Below are positions 56,557-64,000 of a stretch of DNA of 64,000 nt, one piece after another; position 1 is the first letter of the stretch; the number at the start of each line of letters is the position of its first letter. The translations under genes were made by a program, and so were the position numbers. Origin of the DNA: Aphanomyces cochlioides (Eukaryota > Oomycota > Saprolegniomycetes > Saprolegniales > Verrucalvaceae); NCBI GenBank assembly GCA_019828595.1, contig JAHQRK010000003.1:2170001-2234000 (forward strand), written 5' to 3'. The notes beneath the pieces were generated by a model, which was not told where the DNA came from, searched no databases, and saw only the letters and a program-made list of their open reading frames with translations.

Positions 56557-56635
56557 AAGTGTACGAGCTCACAGTCAAGTTGGGCGAAGGCTACAAGGAC
56601 TGGTCCGAAAAAGTCATCTGCGATCAATTTGTCAA
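56557..56635 (+). mobile_element. LINE fragment L: 79 bp of ORF1, plus strand
   Basis: Plus-strand ORF1 sequence coding VYELTVKLGEGYKDWSEKVI and the following CDQFVK, head-to-head with copy E through a CCC overlap and cut at 56636 by the 3' end of copy F. Confidence 0.88.
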
Positions 56636-58736
56636 GGTTAAATGAGTTGTATTAACCTTATTTTTGAGCAAAGGCCCTAATGACTTACTAATTTGCCTCG
56701 TACTGTATAAATAGAACTTGGAAAACAGAATATGGCAAAGTGGTCATTGAACAGGAGATGAAGTGAGTGAGCCGTCAGCTCACTCATGAAACGACGCTGT
56801 TAGGAATGATGTGTTGACGTAACCAGGGGTCCGAAGATAGATGCTTGAGCACATTGAATACCTTGGTGTATCCCTTCTTGAGAGGGAGATCAACCAGGAG
56901 CTGTTGTAGATGTAGCTTGATCAAAGAGGCAGCATGAATGGCAACTTCCATCGGACTCTTCGCTGTGAGGTCGGGTCGAAAGGTGCGATCGGCACGTTGG
57001 AGCCATATTTGATAATACACGCAGGCTCGGACAATCGGCCAGATCTTCAGATAGCCACGGATGTAGTATCCATCGGACGGCTTGGGCGTCTCGTAGAACA
57101 TTTCCAGACACGTGGACGGAAAGGAACTCTCGAGCAGTCGCTGGATTGTCTTGAAGGAATACCAAACAGATTGACCATATCCACAAGAGAACAGGAAATG
57201 CTCGTACGTCTCATTGACACGACAGAAGACACACGTCGGCTTGGGGTCTTGGTACTGAAACAGATATTGCATGGCGTTGGCGCGGAGAAGGGTCTTGAAA
57301 ATGAACTCTCCATATCGAGGGAGAATGTGGTCGGGTTGGAGGAAGGCGGCAAGTTGGGTAAGGCGCTTGGGGTCTTCGTAAAAGTTGGATGGCAGGTTGA
57401 GATGCTTGGTAGGAAGAATGGACGAGCTGACAGCTGGAGAAGCTCTGATCTTAGCCGATTTCGAAGTCGCAAACGCCAACAAGATCGGACTCGAGTCAGG
57501 GTGAATCATCCAGTGCCATTCCATCCATTCAGAGCTAGGCGTCGGCAAGTGGAACACGGGAGCATCCTCTTCAGAAACAATCTCAAGCAATCGTGATAAC
57601 TTGGTCACCAAGATTGAGATCCATTGTTTCGTTGGAGGGACAAAATTGGCTTGTTTGCAGGCACGGTTGATTTTGTCGAACAAGATCGAAGCTGGCCAAA
57701 CTCGCTGACACGGAGTCAACAAATGCGACAACTTCGTGATGTGAAGCGAAGCCAATACATTGGCTTGGTCTTGCGTCGATGTAGAGCACTGATCGTATAG
57801 GTCTTCGAGTCCAGGCAGATACGAGTTGTGCCAAAGGGGAACATCCAAAGATGAGATGTGATTTGGACAGCCGTACGGAGTCCAGCGAGATTCAAACCAG
57901 CTACTCAATAAGGCTTTCCACATTGGAGTGATATTGGGATTCTTGTACAGTTGTCTGATGAATGCAGAAGAGCCATTTGCCAAGAGGAGATCTCGGGGGG
58001 AACCCCATGGATGAAAAGCCTTCTCGAGGAGAGTATAGCCCGGCGTAATCCAGGCGGACATGGCAGACTTGCGGGGTGGGGTGGTGATGGCTTGAATGCA
58101 TCTGATCATGACAGAGCGGTTGTGTTGTTGCCATAAAGCAAGTGCATGGTGCAGGCCTAAGCCACCGGACTTCTTCGGCATGAATATGATCTCCTTTTTG
58201 ATCAAACGGAGGCCATGGACAGAGGAGGATGGGTTGATTTCTTCACCATGCATAAATTGAAGCATGGCCTTGTCGATCTTTTTGGCCAGGTCTTTGTCGG
58301 CAGGGACAAAAGCCAGTTGGTACCATAACACAGGCAGACATATGCTGTGCAGGATAGTGACTTTTCCGGCCATGGTTCGAGCCTTGTAGAGCCACAAAGA
58401 CAAGCGAGCCACAAACTTCTCAAACACGTAATTGAAACGTGCCAATGGAGAAAGATTGGGCGCAACCAAGATACCAAGAGCCTTCACGGGACTGTCGGAA
58501 GTAACTTGTAGTGAGGCAAGGTTCCCATTCAACTGGCTGTAGGTCAGAATTTGGGTCTTGTCTACGTTGAGTCGGAAACCAGACTTGTCGCAAAAGGTTT
58601 GAACCAATGCAAGCTGCCGGTGGAGGCACGTCTCATTTGCAGCATAGAGTTGCGAGTCGTCGGCAAAGTAACTCCCAGTGTGGTAGCGATCCCCACACTT
58701 GATGCCATAGTTGGAGTGTTGCCGTAGGAGTTGGCA
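56636..58736 (-). mobile_element. LINE copy F: 5'-truncated, minus strand, complete 3' end
   Basis: The 3' terminus at 56636 lies in fragment L at a shared GG. The copy runs through the 3' UTR and ORF2 to the RT palm and joins copy G head-to-head at a 3-bp GCA overlap (58734-58736). Confidence 0.92.
56784..58736 (-). pseudogene. LINE copy F ORF2, C-terminal part
   Basis: Open from the junction (CQLLRQHSNYGIKCGDRYHT, then YFADDSQLYA) to the natural stop at 56784, without internal stops or frameshifts. It keeps the YFADD catalytic box and zinc knuckle but lacks endonuclease and the RT N-part. It is one of the least decayed ORF2 C-terminal halves in the cluster. Confidence 0.87.
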
Positions 58737-58941
58737 TCTATCTTCGGACCCCTGGTTACGTCAACACGCCATTCCTGACAGTGTCGTTTCATGAGTGAGC
58801 TGACGGCTCACCACTTCATCTCCTGTTCAATGACCACTTTGCCATATTCTGTTTTCCAAGTTCTATTTATACAGTACGAGGCAAATTAGTAAGTCATTAG
58901 GGCCTTTGCTCAAAAATAAGGTTAATACAACTCATTTAACC
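58737..58941 (+). mobile_element. LINE copy G: 3'-end fragment, plus strand
   Basis: Only the last ORF2 codons and the 3' UTR, ending AACC at 58941. It shares a shortened stop-codon hairpin variant (GGCTCACCACTTC) with copy J, which suggests a common source. Confidence 0.88.
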
Positions 58942-61028
58942 GTAGGAGTTGGCACATCGGTTCCAAAGCGATCACAAACAGAAGTGGCGACAGTGGATCA
59001 CCTTGCAACACACCGCGTGAGATGTGAACTGGCTTGGACAAGAAGCCGTTCACCAAGATGCGAGACTTGCGGCCCGAGTACAGTACGCGAACCATGTCAA
59101 CAAAGGTTTCAGGAAAGCCATAGTGACGGAGGACGCGGAGCAAGTACGCGTGGTCCACGCGATCAAAAGCTTTCTCAAAGTCAAGCAGTGCCACCATCGA
59201 GGACGGACTGTGTAGTTTGATGTGGTGCAGCATGTCATCCAGTCGTGCAATATTGGTTTGGATATTGCTTCGACGGATAAAGCCTTGCTGGTCCGGGTGG
59301 ATGATGTGTCGAATGTGGCGCTGGAGTCGATAAGCCAGAATACTCGTCAGGATTTTCACATCCGTGTTGAGTAGGCTAATGGGCCGATAGTTCTTGGCTT
59401 GTGACTTGGGGCCTTTCTTGTGCAGCAACACCAGCGTACTGACAAGTTGCATGGGAGTCAAGCGAGGGTGAGAATGGAGCTGGTGTGTGAATAGCAGCTC
59501 CAATACCAACGACCACTTGTGAGGTGCAAGTTTGAGGACTTCGAATGGCAGAGCGTTGGGACCTGGCGCTGAGTTCGAACTGCTGTGTCGAATAGCATGA
59601 TAGAACTCGTTGGCGCGCAAGGGAGCCGACAGCTCTTTCTGGGCTTGCTCTGGCAGTTGCTTGTGTCGAGTCAATGGGGTCAGAAATGACGACACTTCGT
59701 CTCCAGATCGCTGCACGTCGGGAGCTGCAAACAAGTCCTTGTAGTAGTCGACCAGGACGTCAGACATGCCTTGTTGATTGGAGACAACATTTCCATTGAC
59801 ATCCACCAACTCTTTGAAGACTGTCTTCTTCAAGGGGGTAGGGACAGGGGACATGAAGTGGAACTTGGACGAGCGCTCTGCTTTGTACAAGTGAAGTTGG
59901 AACGCCTGGTCTTGACGAAACTGCTTGTCTCGATCTTGCAGCTCGTGAATTTGCTTTTGAAGGTCTCGCACTCGATCCACCAGCACTGAATCTTGACGCA
60001 TGTTGGGGACTTGCAAAAGCGAAGCGATCTCGACAGCTAACTTCTTCAACGGCAGATGTTGTTTCTCCAATTGTTGAGAATGGAATTCTTTGAGTTGGGA
60101 GCGGATATCATTGACCAGCATGTCGTAGGCCTTGGAGATATTGTGGAATGTTGGAGACTTGTCCAAAAATCGATCCAGACATCCATGAACAATCTCGGCC
60201 GCTCGTGGTAGACGAAGTAGCCAAGTTGGAGCTTTCCATGATCCAGAGCCATGGCGCAATGTTTGACGCTTTGTGGTGATACGACATGCCACGTGGTCAG
60301 CCTGTGGAACGTGTGGCATGTGCGTCGCCTTCCAATGACGAAGACCCGCCAAGGTGGACGAACAAAAGATGTAGTCAAGTCGGTTGGTGAGTGTGGGACT
60401 TGTGAAGGCTCGTGCCACGGGGTTTTGACGGCGAAACAGATCCACCAGAGACAAACTGTGCATCCATTGTTCCAGTTGAAGGGTGCCGGCCATGGTGGAG
60501 GTACTGGGTCTCAACGAATCCAAATCTTTGTTGAGAGTGCAGTTGAAATCTCCTCCAACAATGTGGAGCGCATGTGGAGGAAAGTCGCGTGGCAATTCTT
60601 CGAAGTAACTTGCTCGTTCTTGGAAGGCTGCCGGCGCATAGATATTGTGGAGAACGACTGTCAGTGGACCCAGAGTACATCGCACTTGTAGATAACGACC
60701 ACGAAGCACTGAGTTGTCATGAGGGACTTGAGTGGCGTTCTTCAAAGGAGAGTGAGGATGTATCAACGTAGCCAGACCTCCAGTGGCTGGCGACGTGGAT
60801 ACTTCAGGGTAAATAGGCTCTTCAAAGAACAAAGAGCCTTCGTGGTTTGTGATGCGTTGCCAATGGAACGCAACACGGTCGTGGAGACTTGGCGTGCGGA
60901 AACGGGTTTCTTGGATAAAGGAAACGTCGTGAACACTTGATAGTTTGTCGAGGATGTACCGATCACTGTTGGAGAAGCCATTGGTGTTGAGGGAGATGAT
61001 TTGTGGGTCCCAGTCCACGAGTTCAGTT
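58942..61028 (-). pseudogene. LINE copy H ORF2: intact endonuclease and RT fingers/palm up to motif B
   Basis: The longest uninterrupted ORF2 piece, about 695 codons: APE motifs SLNTNGF, FIQETRF, GGDFNC, RLDYIF, QADHVA; the coiled linker; RT motifs NYRPISLLN, QQGFIRRSN, LLDFEKAFDRVDHAYLL, GVLQGDPLSPLLF. The first 10 codons are replaced by antisense of copy I, and the end runs into antisense of copy G (LNELY). The YFADD box is missing, so it is non-functional, but it is the best template for the family's N-terminal half. Confidence 0.89.
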
Positions 61029-61029
61029 G
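58942..61029 (-). mobile_element. LINE copy H: ORF2 5' half, minus strand, both ends truncated
   Basis: It runs from EPMCQLLR of ORF2 (cut at the joint with copy G) back to TELVDWD near the ORF2 start, where it meets the 5' end of copy I head-to-head at 61029/61030. Confidence 0.92.
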
Positions 61030-63682
61030 ACTTCCGAATTTGCCTCGTACCCCTCAAGTCAAGAAGTTATCAAGTGCCGCCGCGCTCAAAATGTCCAACG
61101 CCAACAGCTGTTCCGAGCTCCGTGAGACCAACACTCACGGAGTCACCATCATTCCAGGTATTGTATCACCTCACCCACTTTCGTCGTCCAATCAGGATGG
61201 CGGAAGTGGTGTGAGTAATGTCTCTACACCTAACCCTAGGGCCGAAGTGGAGGTCGAGTTCGACCCCAACAGCGTCTCTGGAGACCAATCTGCGTCTCGC
61301 TCCACCAGCGCTTCACCTGGTGCTCCACTCGCCGGAGTTCCAGGGGGGGTCAACCTCAGTGGGTCAGTGGTTGACCCCCAGACCACTGTCGTTAACTTGT
61401 CTAGCGAAGCCCTCACTCAGGAGGGCGAACCACTGGGGCCTTGTGCCTGTGGTGGCTGCTTCCCTGGACTCCAATTGGAGTCGATCCCCAGTGAAGGCGG
61501 CGAGAAAACGGGGTCCATGCCAGCCCTAGAGGCTACGAGGGCCCCCCCTATGGGCACACCCTGCGGTTCTGTCTACTTCCCCCCAGGGGCCTCTTCGGAG
61601 GGGCGGGGGCGGTATCCCGATTTGGGTTCTCGCCGGAGCAATGGTGTACCCCAGTCACCGTGCTGCGGGGATGGCATGGATTCCCCTTCTACCCCTGTCA
61701 CTGGGGGTCTGGCCCCGGCCTTTCTCGTGACCAATGGGACTGAGCCAGCAGCCACCAACCGCGTCGCCCCCTGTGCTGAGCCTCCTAGAACGGGAGAGGA
61801 AGAAGAAAAATCTCAAGAGGACGTGGATATGGTCTCTGGAGACGCCGAGGGGAAGGATTCTACTGAAACCGAGGCCTTAACCGACGAGGGAAATACTCAA
61901 ATTCACTCTGAGGTTGATGGGTCAGGCGACATTAACGGCCAAGCGAAGCCGTGTGATACTCCTGGAGAAGTTATTCAAGAGGAACAATCGACAAACAATG
62001 ACAATGACCAGTCAAATCAAGACATTGTCGACAAATCCGTTGCTCAAGGAAATGGCGCTGTTGATCCTCCTACCGCGGCAGACAAAATACAAGGCGATCA
62101 AGAGCAACAAAACGCTGAAAAGGCCAATCCATGGACGCAAAAGACTCCCGGCAAGGATTCAGCTTCGTCCAAGAAAGATTCCAAGCAAGGCAATGCCCCC
62201 AAAGGCGCGAAACATCGCAACACTGGTGCTCATGCTATTGCCGATGACGATATTGCGCGATGCGAGGCCATGGCGGACGCATTCTACAAAGACTCTGGTG
62301 ACATGGACGCCTTCATTGAAAACATTTTGCTCACCCCCCAGTCCCAAGTGTACGAGCTCACAGTCAAGTTGGGCGAAGGCTACAAGGACTGGTCCGAAAA
62401 AGTCATCTGCGATCAATTTGTCAAGGAAAATCCTGGTTCGTTATGGGGCTCCAAATTTCCGAACATTTTGATCCACAAGAAGAACCCACAGACCATTGTG
62501 ATCTCAAGTTACAACTTGTCTACGTGCGTGGAAATGGGAGGCACAACGTTTCGACTTGGTGGCAAAGACTTCCTGGTTCCCAAGTACTCGCGTTATGGCA
62601 ACAACTACTACGTTACGTTCAACAAGGTCAGTCACCCTTCGATGGCCAAGGCGATTGTCAAGAAAATGGCTGCATTGACCAAGTCAGTGATAGCAGCATT
62701 CAACCCTACTGCTGGTCAGAACATCAAGTCGCCGCATTTGAGAGTCATTTTCAAGTCACCTGCGCCTCCTGCAGTGCTGGTGCCAAAATCCGGCGACGCA
62801 CTACGCGAAATCACCATTACGGATCCGTCGGGTCAGCCTTTTGTCGTCGTGTTTCAGCACAAGATCGCTGCTCTGAACAAGACATTGCCTCCGTCGATTG
62901 TTTCACGACGTGCAGAGGCCAAGGCTGAAAAAGCGAAGGCAAAAGCGGCCAAGGCAGCGGCAAAATCTCCTCCGTCAGGAGAGAAAGAACCTGAACATGA
63001 TGGAGACGATCATGACCAAGACCCTGGAACAAATGCGGAAGGCGAGGCCGACTCAACTGAGGCATCTGGAGATCGTCAAGATGAACAACCACAGCCAACA
63101 GCTCCTTCTCATGGCTCTGATGTCGATATGTCTGGTGACAGCGATCCCCCTAACAACAATGGACAAGACAAACAACAAGAAGATGTGGAAATGTCTACCA
63201 ACGAATCGCCCGCTCTTGCTCCACCAAGTGAGCAGCCCAAAAACTCGCTGGACCTTCAATTGGTAACGGGCTACCGGTCTGGACCAGCTCCAAAACGTAC
63301 TTTGCCTTCGTCCCCACGTTTGGATCCCCTGCCGACATCCAACCGTTTTCATATCCTCGAAGAAGACGACGTGGAACTCTCCTTTGAAGACTTTGCAGTG
63401 CCTCGAATTGTATTGGAAGATTCAAGTGCGCCACGCCCGAAAAAGACAAAAGTCGCCGCATTTGAGAGTCATTTTCAAGTCGTCTGCGCCTCCTGCAGTG
63501 CTGGTGCCAAAATCCGGCGACGCACTACGCGAAATCACCATTACGGATCCGTCGGGTCAGCCTTTTGTCGTCGTGTTTCAGCACAAGATCGCTGCTCTGA
63601 ACAAGACATTGCCTCCGTCGATTGTTTCACGACGTGCAGAGGCCAAGGCTGAAAAAGCGAAGGCAAAAGCGGCCAAGGCAGC
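61030..63682 (+). mobile_element. LINE copy I: plus strand, complete 5' end, ORF1 with an internal rearrangement
   Basis: Starts with ACTTCCGAATTTGCC, shared with the fragment ending at 17887, so this is the probable LINE 5' terminus. ORF1 is open to about 63,450, where sequence jumps back to an earlier ORF1 segment (see the ORF1 entry). It is cut at 63683 by the 3' end of copy J. Confidence 0.92.
61091..63682 (+). pseudogene. LINE copy I ORF1: best ORF1 reading frame, rearranged at the end
   Basis: ATG at 61091 (MSNANSCSELRETNTHGV). This copy has 7 G and lacks the 11-bp duplication, so the N-terminal Ser/Pro/Gly-rich part, the acidic Gln/Asp part, the core and the C-terminal part that begins MSGDSDPPNNNGQD are all in one frame. 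That shows the two ORF1-like ORFs of copies A and B are halves of one gene of about 1,012 codons. At 63,451, after PRPKKTK, the sequence returns to the earlier segment coding QNIKSPHLRVIFKS, in another frame, and runs to 63,682. The natural C-terminus is therefore missing. A Lys/Ala-rich helix (AEAKAEKAKAKAAKAAAK) could bind nucleic acid. Confidence 0.88.
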
Positions 63683-64000
63683 GGTTAAATGAGTTGTATT
63701 AACCTTATTTTTGAGCAAAGGCCCTAATGACTTACTAATTTGCCTCGTACTGTATAAATAGAACTTGGAAAACAGAATATGGCAAAGTGGTCATTGAACA
63801 GGAGATGAAGTGGTGAGCCGTCATGCTCACTCATGAAACGACGCTGTTAGGAATGATGTGTTGACGTAACCAGGGATCCGAAGATAGATGCTTGAGCACA
63901 TTGAATACCTTGGTGTATCCCTTCTTGAGAGGGAGATCAACCAGGAGCTGTTGTAGATGTAGCTTGATCAAAGAGGCAGCATGAATGGCAGCTTCCATCG
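63683..64000 (-). mobile_element. LINE copy J: 3' end, minus strand, continues past the window
   Basis: The 3' terminus is at 63683, joined to copy I at a shared GG. The 3' UTR runs to about 63,830; the ORF2 stop is at 63831-63833 and the C-terminal codons continue to the window end. It carries the same shortened stop-codon hairpin type as copy G. Confidence 0.9.

Noticed and set aside
35926..64000. Purely an assembly artefact of fold-back reads
   Set aside because: Arms differ by substitutions, indels and private duplications, and joints carry specific microhomology. It cannot be fully excluded without reads.

Overview
The window looks like a microbial eukaryote. Its host genes are an E2F transcription factor, two L-type lectin cargo receptors and Mediator subunit MED13. 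MED13 is cut by canonical GT-AG introns of only 34-53 nt, and the other three genes are uninterrupted. The mobile DNA consists of Crypton tyrosine-recombinase elements, TA-flanked MITE-like elements and a non-LTR retrotransposon with APE endonuclease, reverse transcriptase and a zf-RVT-type zinc knuckle. An oomycete or other stramenopile is my best guess for the organism (inference, low confidence).

Layout. 1-9.6 kb is gene-dense: a possible minus-strand first exon at the left edge, E2F (+), a head-to-head pair of lectin genes (-/+), and MED13 (-). 9.6-17.9 kb is transposon-rich. It holds a truncated Crypton remnant interrupted by a MITE with 33-bp perfect terminal inverted repeats, a second MITE-like element, a nearly complete but broken Crypton with a 354-bp tandem duplication at its 3' side, a third MITE-like element, one degenerate inverted copy of the satellite monomer, and a 5' fragment of the LINE. 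18,006-35,927 is an almost perfectly homogeneous tandem satellite with a 173-bp unit (103 full units plus a partial one). 35,926-64,000 consists entirely of copies of one LINE family packed into each other in alternating orientation.

The most unusual part is the satellite plus LINE block. All six LINE 3' ends in the window join their host sequence at a GG/CC shared with the LINE terminus. The copies fall into head-to-head pairs (minus then plus), and two of these pairs (48,966-53,436 and 56,636-58,941) have complete 3' ends on both outer sides, so they look like palindromes bounded by LINE tails. The 5'-5' joints of three pairs show 2-3 bp microhomology. The intact element can be pieced together by comparison: a short 5' UTR, ORF1 of about 1,012 codons, a 78-nt spacer, ORF2 of about 1,351 codons and a 147-nt 3' UTR ending in a small hairpin, about 7.4 kb in all. 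The family also has a 14-bp sequence at its 5' end that is the exact reverse complement of part of its 3' UTR. A nucleosome-sized satellite beside a self-nesting LINE cluster is the layout expected of a centromere, pericentromere or subtelomere, but nothing in the sequence proves that role. Long inverted repeats and long satellites are also where assemblies fail, so the structure should be confirmed on single long reads.
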